A program made the position numbers and the translations under genes. Positions 9,750 through 21,470 of a DNA stretch of 64,000 nucleotides are shown in pieces. Origin of the DNA: Anthoceros angustus (taxonomy: Eukaryota > Streptophyta > Anthocerotopsida > Anthocerotales > Anthocerotaceae); the NCBI GenBank assembly GCA_010909165.1, contig VJWM01000068.1, forward strand, positions 434,001-498,000, read 5' to 3'. The stretch's first letter is position 1, and the number at the start of each line of letters is the position of its first letter. Below the pieces are notes generated by a model that ran no database searches, had not been told where the DNA came from, and was given only the letters and a program-made list of their open reading frames with translations.

Positions 9750-11800
9750 AAGAGTTGTGAGGCTCACGACGCCGACCGCGCAGCTTACATTTCGACCGGA
9801 GGCCACATAGCCCCGCCGCATCATGCCGCCGCCAGGGCGGCGAGTCAGACGCCCTTCGGAAAGCCGCATCAAGCATGGCCGTGGGCAATGGAGAACGCCG
9901 CCTGTGTGCAATCCACCCTGCAATCAACAGCGAGGTTTGAGAATTCATGGCTGACCGACGCAGATGCAGCATCGCGCACACGGGCTGACCACCTCTGTCT
10001 CCACTTCTAGGTGCACCTCCACAGAGATCGACGTCCAAAACGCCCCCTCCCAAGGTGGGTGCGCCAATCGGTTGATCCTGCCACCGCGGCCAGCAGGCTT
10101 CCACTCCACCTTCCGTTCGGACGACTGCTACGGGTTGTCCATGGCCTCTCCCACTCCTCCTCCGCCGCCATGGCTCCTTCGGCGCCGTGCCGCCGCACCT
10201 CCTCCTCCATCGCCTCCCGCTTCAACGCACCATCATGGCGGGCATTGAATGTGCACGGAATCATAGGTATACTTGCACGGCCTCGGGATCGTCGAGATCC
10301 CCACCGACCGCCTTTACGCCGCCGCCCATTCGCATCCGTGATCCGTCTGCAAGCGCCGCATATGCGCATGTTCACCGCACCCTTCCGCCCGCGCGCGGTG
10401 CAATTGCGATGCCATGCGTGCCACATGCATTCTCGCCACACCGCATTTTCAGCAAACATTGAATGTGCAATCGCGCACGATCGCACACCTTACAACGATC
10501 CGCAACTTAGCGGCACCTCCTCCATCGCCTCCCGCCGCCGCCGCTTCCGCGAGCCACCGCCGCCGCCGCCTCGCAACCCTTACTTGCCGCTCACCATCGC
10601 CGTGCTCCGCACCATCACGCCATTCCCAACCGCAACCAGATTACAATTTTGTGCCTTCACGGCCGGCACTTGGTTCTCGCTTCCACCGCCGCACTCGCAT
10701 CCTCGCCAAGTACTCAACATGGTTCTCCGTCGCCGGTTGATATCCCGGAACAACGCCTCCGTCTTCTCATTCCATTCCATTTCTCCATACCGCGAAATCA
10801 ACCAATTCATAATACCTCATAGGCCACCTCTCCACGGTCGGTGGCACTCGATGCGTGCACTGGAAAACCAAATCCTAAGGTCGTCAACAGTTTCTGGCAG
10901 CTCTCCTTTCCGGTACCTCTTCCATCCCGACGGCGGCCAACTGTCGAACACTTGGTGCATGAAAATGTGGCACTCCACCGGTAGGCACTCGCAGAATTTG
11001 TCCACCGCCACTCCATCCGGTCTCCCTCGCCGGCAGTCGACAGACGGCAAGTTTCTCTGGATAGCCCTCTATGCGCAGACACGGCTTTGATGGTCCTCCA
11101 CAAATGCCAAGAACTCGGACAGCTCCCGAGTTGATGGGAACCATAGGCCACGCAGAATGTACTCGCGAGCTTTGCATCTCCCATTCCTCCCGCCGCCCCT
11201 TCCACGCGCCGCACAAGGCCGTGCGCCGCCAGACCGCAAACATGCGCATCCGGCACCGTGATTTGCGCGGTCATCTGACATGGCTCCGACTACCTACTCA
11301 CCGCCGCCACCTTCCACTCTTCAAGCGCAACCGCCAGCCGGAACACACCAACCCACCGGCCGCCTCGCTCGCCGCCGCCGCCACGATCTTGTGTTCCTCA
11401 TCCTCCTCCACGGCACGGGCGTCGGGCGCGTTGCCCTTTCCACCCACCGCCACCCGGCCGCGCCTTCCTTGCACGTAAATGTCGCACCCGTTTCCCTTCC
11501 ACCACCCGCTGCAACCGCCCCTTCCACTCCTCCTCCTCCGTCGCGGTTGATCCCGCCAAGTACTCGAACATGGTTCTCGCTTCCACCGCCGGCCGCCCAA
11601 ACCCAACCGCACACGCGTATCGCCACCCACTTCCCTAATTTCACTAACCCCTCCCTTTGGTGGCGTGGTGAGTAGCTCGCACACCACAAACCCCTTTCAC
11701 TTTGAGGCCGCCATACAACCTCCCAATTTTCATTTCCAACCAATCCATCTTCCGCCCAGTGGTGTGGTTTTGATATGCCGGACATACCACCGGAAGAGGT
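9750..11800. other. Element interior with no recognisable gene
   Basis: GC-rich DNA with scattered open frames on both strands, none showing a motif I recognise. Short internal echoes occur: ctcctccatcgcctcccgc appears at 10200 and again at 10520, and the tcgccaagtactcaacatggttctc phrase at about 10700 recurs as cgccaagtactcgaacatggttctcgc at 11555. This suggests another eroded duplication of about 0.85 kb (10200-10730 against 11340-11590). Confidence 0.5.
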
Positions 11801-12640
11801 CAAATCTATATACAAAAACCAAAATCATAACCCAAGGAAAAGGTGCACATGGCATGCACATGGTATGTATGCATGATGCATGGTTGCAATCGGATGCACG
11901 TGAACATGTCTACCTAGATCTTGTGTCATAGCGCAATCCATCTATCGCATCGTCATGTCTATACCATCTATGCATCGCATGTCTATGGCATACTATGACA
12001 CATATATAGGTCATCATCTACATAGAAAAACCTAAACACCATAACCCAAGGAAAAGGTCCACATGACATGCACATGGTATGTATGCATGATGCATGGTTG
12101 CATTCGGATGCGTGAACATGTCTACCTAGATCTTTGTCATAGCGCAATCCATCTATCGCATCGTGATGTCTATATGGCAGTACTATGACACATATATAGG
12201 TCATCGCATCTACATAGAAAAACCTAAACACCATAACCCAAGGAAAAGGTCCACATGCATGCATGGTTGCAATGGATGCACGTGAACATGTCTACCTAGA
12301 TGCCGTCATAGCGCAATCCATCTATCCGCATCGTCATGTCTATACCATCTATGCATCGCATGTCTATATGCACGGTACTATGACACATATATAGGTCATC
12401 GATCTACATAGAAAAACCTAAACACCATAACCCAAGGAAAAGGTCCACATGACATGCACATGGTATGTATGCATGATGCATGGTTGCATCGGATGCACGT
12501 GAACATGTCTACCTAGATCTGTGTCATGCGCAATCCATCTATCTCGCATCGATGTCTATATGCACGGTACTATGACACATATATAGGTCATCGCATCTAC
12601 ATAGAAAAACCTAAACACCATAACCCAAGGAAAAGCGCAT
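11800..12640. repeat. Tandem array of about 200-bp units
   Basis: About four copies of a unit containing, in order, ataacccaaggaaaaggtcc, a gcatgcacatggtatgtatgcatgatgcatgg block, tgaacatgtctacctagat, gcgcaatccatctatcgcatcg and ctatgacacatatataggtcat. Units start near 11826, 12050, 12234 and 12428, with a final partial near 12614. The reverse complement of the same unit makes up the array at 21470-24110. Confidence 0.85.
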
Positions 12641-12649
12641 GTCGTTGTT

Positions 12650-13450
12650 GTGCATACATATCATTTGTTCAAGGCCAAGGACAAGTATGATAATAAATAA
12701 ACCCAAAGTTTCGACATTCGGTGTGAGGTGGCACGTGATTCAACTGTTCCTTGGTCTTGACATACGGTACCGATAAACATGTCTATATATGTGGCTTCCT
12801 ACCCAATTCATAATTCGATTGTAAGTTTGTTGCATGGAGCAGCATCCATACTGCCCCCGCAGAGGTTCAGGTCAAGTAGACAAGGTCTTGTCTTCTTTCT
12901 CTCTTGTGACCTTTGGGATCCGCATTTTCCGGTAGGAGCCTCGGTCCAAACCCTTGCTATGACGTGTTTCCTTGGTCTTCGACATAAGCGAACATTGTTG
13001 TCATACCACTTGCCATATGCCATGTGATTTGGCTGCAGGGGTGCATGTGATGTGGCTTGTGCATTGAATGTATGGCATGCACATGGTGTGTATGCATGAT
13101 GTATGGTTGGGTTGGCATGTGGTGTATGTCAACATGCCTAGCTAGATGCTGTGTCATGGCACAATGAATCCATGTGCATCGTGATGCATGTGACGCATAC
13201 CATAACGGATATATAGGGTTGCGAACACATATATACGAATACATGAACAACATAACCCAATGAAAAGGGCGAGTACGTGCATCGCATACATATCATTTGT
13301 TCAAGGCCAAGGACAAGTAGGTTTTAAATAGACCTATAGTGCCTACCAAGTGAGAGGTGGCACGTGATTAACCTGTTCCTTGGTCTTCGACACGGTACCG
13401 ATAAACATGTCTATATATGTGGCTTCCTACCCATTCATTATTGTAGAAGT
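12650..13450. repeat. Direct repeat pair, about 630-bp spacing
   Basis: 12655-12840 and 13286-13450 share catacatatcatttgttcaag, ggccaaggacaagta, the ggtggcacgtgatt..ctgttccttggtctt block and ggtaccgataaacatgtcta. Between them lies another eroded copy of the 200-bp array unit (13070-13270). Confidence 0.75.
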
Positions 13451-13884
13451 TTGTCCGCATGGAAAGGCATCCATACGCCATGCACTGGCTTCTTTCTCTC
13501 TGACCTTTGGGATCTAGTGGGAGCGTTAGGCAACCAACTTGATCAGGGCCAGCCTCGGTCAAATGCATTGCGCTTGCCTTGGTCTTGGAAGGGACCATTG
13601 TTCATGTGTTCATATAACGAATATGCACCTCCTTCATTATTGTCATTGTCATTCGAGGAGGGAGCTGCGAGGCAGCCCGCAACGTCATCCTCGTTTGAAT
13701 CGCAAGTGCATTGTGTTCTATGGCGGTCGTCGCTGTCCAATTGCACATTCAACCTCGTCCATTGCACATTCAACGCAATTGCCTTTTTCGCATGCTATGC
13801 ATTTGACCAATGTAAGGCATTGTATGCATTTTCGAAATTCTGGCTTTAGGCATTTTGGGTTGTGGTCGGCATTTTCAGCTTCTT

Positions 13885-14100
13885 TGGTTTGTTGGGTGGG
13901 GTGGGTTGGTGCTGGTTGGGGCGGGTTGGGGCTGGTTGGTGTGGGTTGGTGTGGGTTGGGGCGGGTTGGGGCGGTTTGTGGTGGTGGGGCCGGCTGCAGG
14001 GGTGGGGCATCTTGGTGCGGGCTCACGCAGTGGAGCTAACGGTGCCCTCGCGGATGGGCGGATGGGCGGATGGGCGGATGGGCGGATGGGCGGCCGTGGA
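13885..14100 (+). repeat. G-run-rich tract with GGGT and GGATGGGC tandem repeats
   Basis: 13893-14010 is a long succession of GGGG/GGG runs separated by TT, TGCT or C (ggggtgggttggtgctggttgggg and similar). 14053-14096 holds about five GGATGGGC units. The spacing of G-runs fits G-quadruplex potential on the plus strand. There is no reading-frame constraint. Confidence 0.8.
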
Positions 14101-17100
14101 GCGGGCCGGGTAAGGGCGGGGAGGACCAGTGCTGGTCGGGATGGGGTCAGGATGTGGGAGTGACCAGGACAAATCTCCGAGCCATGAGGCCGCGGGAAGG
14201 GCCAAGGGGCAACCATGCCATCGAAAAATGTGAAGTGACAGATGGCTGCGTTGGCAGGCCAATATGGGCCATGCTCACGGATTTCATGGCAAGCAATATG
14301 GGATGGACTTCATGAGCCGGACTGCAGACCATGGCGCGCACTACGAAATACCTTATAAATGCATAGCCAGGTCGACCTGCGCATGCCTGCAATGCAGCCA
14401 TAGACATCGGATGAGAAGGGCATTTGAATAAGCCAGGGGCACAATGAATTGCTTCCAGAGCGTCAGGTATTGGTGTGCGGTCCGGACACAAATGCTCGGA
14501 GGCGGCGCAGTGATACCGCATCATTTGCCCTATGCGGCCCACTATGTTACTGCGGACCATATCGGACCCAATATGTTAGTGCGACACGCGTACAGATCTT
14601 CGCACATGTGACGCGGAAGGAACCATGGACCCTCCGCCTGCGGCATGTTTGGCGGGCGCCCAGCGGAAGTCAAACGCCGGCGACCCACTACGTCATGTCC
14701 TCTGCAACAACCAGGCGGAAGTGGTGCGGTGAGCGGCAACGCGATGAGGGTGTGGCGTGGCGCGCGCCGCATGGGCGCACTATGGCGGCGCGGCGCAACT
14801 TGTGGAGAGTATTGCAGCCGCATAGCTGCAACGCAGCAATCATGTTTTGCGGGAGCCAAAACTTCGCTGCAATCGCAGCCGGCCCCCTCTCGTAACTCAA
14901 CGATGTACCGCATGCCGGCAGTATGTCGTATGGGATACGGAGGATTATGGACAATGATTTCAGCTTTCCGGCTGCAACCCCACCCTTGAACACCGCCACG
15001 CAATGCTTGCGACATCACCGCCATCGATCTCCTTGCACATGCGCGTCTCGTCCCACAACCGAGGCGCCTCCTGCGGGCGCCTCCTGCGGGCGGCGCGGTG
15101 GACATAAGGTATCGCGGATCTTGCACACAGGCTCCATGGCGTCTAGCGGAAGACACCGTGAGCATTGCACATCACAACCCGCTCGGGCAGCAGACGAAGA
15201 TGAAATTGTGGGCACACAGTTCTTGATGGGCACGCACGAAGGAGAAGACGATCCGCGGATGGAGGCGGATGGAGGCGGCCGTGTCGGCTGCCCTCAGCGG
15301 ATGGAGGCGGCCGTGTCGGCTGCCCGCCTGCCATCGCAGGCCGCGCCGCGAGCCGTTCGCGCCCAGCGGAAGTCAAACGCCGGCGACCCTTGGCGTGACG
15401 CGCCACGCCCAAGATCGCGGACCGCGGACGGCACCTGCCGTCAGCCAAGCTGCCATCGTCGGAGCAGCTCGGAGGTTCAACGTGGTCGTCCCAGGCGGCC
15501 CTTCCACATATGGCGGGAATGGGTGGGAGGATCTCACGCATTCCGCGCCACGCCACATTGGTGGGAGGAGGAGACGGCGCGGAGAGCGAGGCGCCTCCTG
15601 CGGGCGCCGTTGGGACAATCCCATTCACGCAGCGGAATCACGGGTGCGGGTATAGGCCCGCGGAAGAAGCAAAGAGCGGAGGAGGAGACGGCGCGGAGGA
15701 GGCGGGCGCACGAAGTCCCGGATACAAGTACCGACAAGGCTTTCCCAAGGTCGACTTGGGAGATGGAGAAGGCGGCGTTGTCTTCGTGTCCGCGCCGACC
15801 ACGCAGTGGAGCTAACGGTGCCCTCGCATGCCGGGGGCCAGATAACGAACGCCGTCAAGGAACGGCGGTGTGCGCCATTGTTGATGCGTGCGAGGCTCTA
15901 TTCGACAAGCCGTGGCGATGCAGGACGGGCGCTTTGTGGTCCGTGATGCCTTGTCAGCGACACACAAGTCCGGTGTATCCGACATTCTGTCAATTTCCCC
16001 GAAGACACACAGAGGCCGACTGATGCAAATGCTGTACATCCGGGACGTGGACGCGCAATTTACACCTCCGGCGGAGGCGGGAGGCGGCGGCGCCGAGGTG
16101 TACGATTGGGTTCCGGAGGAGGAAGAAGTGGATGTCACCGAGGGATGGGAGGGATAGCGGGCGGCGCGGTGGTCGTGGCGCGCTCGGAGGAAGAGTTCAA
16201 CAACGCTGCCGACCGTCCGCATCCCCGACCTTGAGGCACCGCCAAGATCCCACCCGCCACCGGGACATGTGGGAGGAGGCACAATTTCCTCTCCTCAAGG
16301 CCAACGCAGCGCGGTAGAGCCTGCAGGAGGCGGGCGCACGAAGTCCCGCGCGAGGCGGCGCTGCACGCCTGCTGATGGAGGCGGCGCGGAGGCGGGAGGA
16401 GGCTCGACGCATGGCAACGGACCTTCTTAGTTGTGGAAGAGCTCCGCACACACCACCGCAGTGGGAAGGCGCGCGGCGGCCGTGTCGGCTGCCCGCCGCC
16501 ATCGAGAGGAGCTTCTTTTCTTCAAATTTTGGGTCACTTGCGGAGAAGGCAGAATGGCGATCGCGAACAGATGCGGGCGGCTGCGCTTGCAAGGCTGCAA
16601 CATCTGTGGACACGGCGCAGTACGAACTCGGAAGGGCTCGCATCCGATGGTCCAAGGCATGGACGGCCGGAAATGTTCGACATCGCCACCATCCGGGGTT
16701 CTTCGTGACGCAGCTCCAGCCGGGCTGGTGCGCCTTCTCGAGGACATGGACGACGACCAGACCTTCGATCCATGACGGCGGAAGAGTTGCATAACGCGAA
16801 TAGCACCAACTTGAGGTTCGCGATGGATGAGGAGGAGATGCTCCGATCGACCGCAGCCCACCGCAGTGGGTCGCTTCAGGCGAGGCACCGAGGAAGGCGG
16901 AGAAAGAACGGCGTGACGCGCGCTTGGCATTCCGGCGGAGGAAGCGACGATGCCGCACGCCGCGATGCGGTTTGCGGTGACCGAAGGCTCAGATGCCGTC
17001 CGAACGAGCAGAGCGGCGATTCGAGGACATCCTAACCCTCCGTGAGTGCGAAGATGCCATTATTGCAGGGTGCCTGATGGGGTTCGCAACGCCACGGCTT

Positions 17101-17790
17101 TGGTGATTGCAGGTTGAGGCGGGCATGGAGTGCCAACAACTGTTCGACAATTTCGCGGGCCGGGAGGGACCTTTCCCACCGCTTAGAGTGCGATCGCACT
17201 GCACGGGACATGGTGATGTAGTCCACGAGGTTGGAAGGACGCAGCGGCCTACGAGACGGTGCATCGCCGAGGCTCGGAAGTACTGGAGTCGCCGTCATTT
17301 GTGGACGGCGTGTTCGAACGCAACGCGGGCTCGGCGGTGCTACACATTACCACATCGCCCATGGAGTGCATCCGACCCCTACGGCGCATGGTAAGATATA
17401 TGGCATCAATTGATGCAAAATGTGCAGTGCCGACGACGGCAGATGCCTCCTTGTGCGAGCCATGTTCTTCGCCACCGCTACGTCACCGGCAAATGGCATT
17501 GAGGTGAGTCGTCCCATGACATTTGCCACACTCGACGCACTAGGGAGCCAAAAGGATGGCGTGCACAAGGAGTGGAAGGATGCGGGCACGAGAGGGCGTT
17601 GAAGAGGGCTTTTAAGACGGATATGTTGACAACCACCCACCTCATGGCCATCCTCCAAGAATCAAACGCGGGCTCGGCGAAGAGGAGCAAGAAAGCGATT
17701 TCATCGGCCGCTGGTCCGATGGCGCATGTGCTCCGGATTTTTCAAGCATGTGGCCGACCTGAAGCCCTCGCATGTCCTGGGGCGGCAGGT
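14100..17790. other. Element interior with no recognised gene
   Basis: GC-rich DNA. The phrase gcggatggaggcggccgtgtcggctgcc is repeated in tandem at about 15252-15325 with echoes near 16475, and tgcgggcgcctcctgcgggcg is repeated near 15072 and 15597. Long open frames exist on both strands but are arginine-, alanine- and glycine-rich and show no family signature. A plus-strand frame at 17100-17650 gives short normal-looking segments (VPTTADASLCEPCSS) but no domain. Confidence 0.4.
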
Positions 17791-17794
17791 GGCG

Positions 17795-20410
17795 CGCATT
17801 CGGAAGAAGGTGCAGGACCGCTTTTATTCACCGGTGCCCGCACGCGTTGGCGGGTGGGTGGGAGAGGGTTCCGGCATGTGGTGCACACTGGACAAGAGGG
17901 CCATGTTGGAGTGTCTAGGGAGTGCACGCTTTGAGAGTGTCACTGTTCTTCACCGCCACGCATGGATGCAGGCGACGCCTCGAGTGAGTGAGATTCGAGG
18001 CGCTTGCCGCAGCTTAGAGAAATGTTCGTGAAATCGCCGAGAGATGTCATTCGGCGATAGAGCTACTGCTCACCTTCATCACCGGCGAGTTTACTTCGCA
18101 GGCCAATGGTGGTCGTGCAAGTTCCTCCGGCATTTGGGCACCGCCTCGAGGACGTGCTCGCACTCTCGCTCCCGCCTATGTCTCAAGCTCGTGATGGCCA
18201 CGCGGGTGAAGCCATCCGCATGAACTCCGTGTATGGGAACGCTTGAAAGGCCGGCCTCGAGTCGGACTGCTTCATTAGAGACCGCAAGTGGTTTTCGAAG
18301 TTGTGTTTGTCTGGCCCCGCACAAGAGGGCACTAATGTGAAGAGACTTTGAGCCGTCCGCACTCGCTTGGTTTGCGATGGCGGATACGAAAACGAGGCAC
18401 CGCACGCATGGATGCAGGCGACGCCTCGACGTGAATTGCTTTCCGTCACCAATTGAGAATGGACAGAAACAAGGTCGGGGCGCAATAATACGGAAAACCG
18501 TAGGGTTGGCGGTGGCATTTGCGCCGGGCCAGGTCGAATGGCGCGGGAACGGAAGTGCAGTCCGCCAGAGGTTCCAATCGGCCGCGGCCTGCCCGACAAT
18601 CACAATGGGCAAATGGAAAGAGGTGCAGGCAGTGAGGTTTTGGAGGCGGAAGGTCTTCCACTGTGGAGCGTGCACCGGGTACGCATGGCGACTGCGAGGG
18701 TGGTGCATCACGAGCAAGGTTGTTGTCATTGCGACAATCCGAGGTGGACAGCTCAAAGTTCTTCTGTACATCGGATGCGAGCTGCTCATAATAGCAATGG
18801 CGCGATTCGGAAGAAGACAACCGCAGAAGTGTGCGACGTGGAAGTGCGGTCGTTCCGAGTGTGCTCACCGATGAGACAGCGAGGTTTGGGCCACCGCATT
18901 CCGCCGGTGAGGTGCCGGGCATGACGCCGAGGAGTTTGACCGCGTGTGGAAGACGGGATGCAGCGCAGGTCGCGGGATGCGGAGGAAGGCGCTTTGGTGC
19001 ATCATCGATGGTGAGCCCACTCGCACGCCGCACACCATCCGCTGTCGCAGCGGTGCCTTATGCGGTGGGAGGAAGGTCCTTCAATGCGCAGTGGAGGGGC
19101 GGCGGTGGCGCGATTCGGAAGAAGGTGCAGGACCGCTTTTATTCACCGGTGCCCGCACGCTTGGGTGGGTGGGAGAGGGTTCCGGCATGTGGTGCACACT
19201 GGACAAGAGGGCCATGTTGGAGTGTCTAGGGAGTGCACGCTTTGAGAGTGTCACTGTTCTTCACCGCCACGCATGGATGCAGGCGACGCTCGAGTGAGTG
19301 AGATTCGAGGCGCTTGCCGCAGCTTAGAGAAATGTTCGTGAAATCGCCGAGAGATGTCATTCGGCGATAGAGCTACTGCTCACCTTCATCACCGGCGAGT
19401 TTACTTCGCAGGCCAATGGTGGTCGCAAGTTCCTCCGGCATTTGGGCACCGCCTCGAGGACGTGCTCGCACTCATCGCCCCGCCTATGTCTCAAGCTCGT
19501 GATGGCCACGCGGGTGAAGCCATCCGCATGAACTCCGTGTATGGGAACGCTTGAAAGGCCGGCCTCGAGTCGGACTGCTTCATTAGAGACCGCAAGTGGT
19601 TTTCGAAGTTGTGTTTGTCTGGCCCCGCACAAGAGGGCACTAATGTGAAGAGACTTTGAGCCGTCCGCACTCGCTTGGTTTGCGATGGCGGATACGAAAA
19701 CGAGGCACCGCACGCATGGATGCAGGCGACGCCTCGACGTGAATTGCTTTCCGTCACCAATTGAGAATGGATGAAACAAGGTCGCAATAATACGGAAACC
19801 GTAGGGTTGGCGGTGGCATTTGCCGGGCCAGTCGAATGGCGCGGAACTAAGTGCGCCCGCCGGAGGTTCCAATCGGCCGCGCCCCGCCCGACAACCACAA
19901 TGGGCAAATGGAAAGAGGTGCAGCGGAGGTTTTGGAGGCGGAAGGTCTTCCAGGTGGAGCGTGCACCGGTACGCATGGCGATCGCGAGGGTGGTGCATCA
20001 CGAGCAAGGTTGTTGTCATTGCGACAATCCGAGGTGGACAGCTCAAAGTTCTTCTGTACATCGGATGCGAGCTGCTCATAATAGCAATGGCGCGATTCGG
20101 AAGAAGACAACCGCAGAAGTGTGCGACGTGGAAGTGCGGTCGTTCCGAGTGTGCTCACCGATGAGACAGCGAGGTTTGGGCCACCGCATTCCGCCGGTGA
20201 GGTGCCGGGCATGACGCCGAGGAGTTTGACCGCGTGTGGAAGACGGGATGCAGCGCAGGTCGCGGGATGCGGAGGAAGGCGCTTTGGTGCATCATCGATG
20301 GTGAGCCCACTCGCACGCCGCACACCATCCGCTGTCGCAGCGGTGCCTTATGCGGTGGGAGGAAGGTCCTTCAATGCGCAGTGGAGGGGCGGGCGGCGAT
20401 CGGGGCGGGC
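17795..20410. repeat. Direct duplication, about 1.31-kb unit
   Basis: 17795-19105 and 19105-20410 share the cggaagaaggtgcaggaccgc start and the gcatgtggtgcacactggacaag, atagagctactgctcaccttc, cttgaaaggccggcctcgag, gcaataatacggaaa and gtgaggtgccgggcatgacg blocks. 18745-19100 and 20025-20390 are nearly identical. In the plus frame the copies encode RKKVQDRFYSPVPAR and GMWCTLDKRAMLECLGSARF. These look like real protein segments, but I cannot place them. Confidence 0.85.
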
Positions 20411-21470
20411 GAGAGGCGCAGGGAATGGCCTCCAAAGGGAGGTGCATTTCTGATTGCGGCCCTGGCCGCAATCACCGGAGGCATAGCGGTGAACTTGCCT
20501 GGGGTGGCGATGGCAACAGTGCTGCTCATAATAGCAATGGCCGCGATCGCGAGTGGAAGAGTGGTTGTGGAATGGCGGTAGCAAAGGGCACTGTTTTATA
20601 CTCCTCCATAAGTTTGGTGTTTCGCAAACGCCGCAGTTGATTTGTAATCGGTCCAAAGCCTAATGACGAATTTGCTCGTAGTGGTCGGTCCAAAGCACAA
20701 CGACTTGGTGTTTCGTTTTCATGTCTTTGTATCATGGCAACTAGTCCTCGGCCTTTGGCCCAATGACGAAAACAACATGACGAAAACAACATCGCTGCCA
20801 TTCGCCTTAGGCCGAGGACTAGTTCATGACATGATTTTTTCTGGTTGACGTCCAAAGGCCAAGGACTAAAATGTACTCCTGGATTGACGAATGGTCCGAA
20901 TGTAAGGTCCGATTCATGTGTAGGTAGAAAATCCATTTCCCAACTACACGGTACTTGCCTATCCTGCCCTGCCTGCCTATATATACGAAGACAAGGCCTT
21001 CCCCTTTGGACCATCCTGACCGTCATGAAAGGGAAAATACTCATTGGCCTTTGGAGCTTTCACATTGGCAATGAAGGGAACAAAACTCCTTGGCCTTTGC
21101 ACCAATATGTCAATCAATGAAGGGAAGGAAGACCTTGGCCTTTGGACCAAACCGAGAATCACCAAATGAAACCAAGTAGCTATGCGACCATTGCGACCGC
21201 TTAGCTGTGACCATTGCGGCTGCATAGGTGCGACCATTGCGACAAAGACACGCGAACGACGGTCCCACTAGACAATGCGGTTCCCAAAGGTGAGAAGAGG
21301 GAAAAGAGAAAAGAAGGGACTAAGTATGGCTGCCTATCCTTTATGACAAACATGTACAATCGAAGAATCATAGGTTGGGTAGCCCACATATATAGGCAAA
21401 ACCACCGGGACTCTCGATGAAGCACCACCGCACGATGGTAGGCACTATGATCTATTTAGAGTCCTACTTC
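20410..21470. other. Element interior, ccttggcctttgg-rich spacer
   Basis: No gene is seen. The words ggcctttgg and ccaaaggccaagg occur about ten times in both orientations, along with repeats of gcgaccattgcgac (21180-21245). The first part (20585-20860) reads as AT-richer single-copy-like DNA. Confidence 0.5.

Noticed and set aside
13718-14026. Pro/Gln/Thr-rich minus-strand frame (PNPHQPTPTSPNPPQP)
   Set aside because: It is the complement of the G-run tract, hence low-complexity rather than a gene.
15000-17000. Plus-strand 366-codon frame and others in the element
   Set aside because: Composition is Arg/Ala/Gly-rich, built from repeated ggcggccgtgtcggctgcc phrases, with no conserved copy elsewhere in the window.
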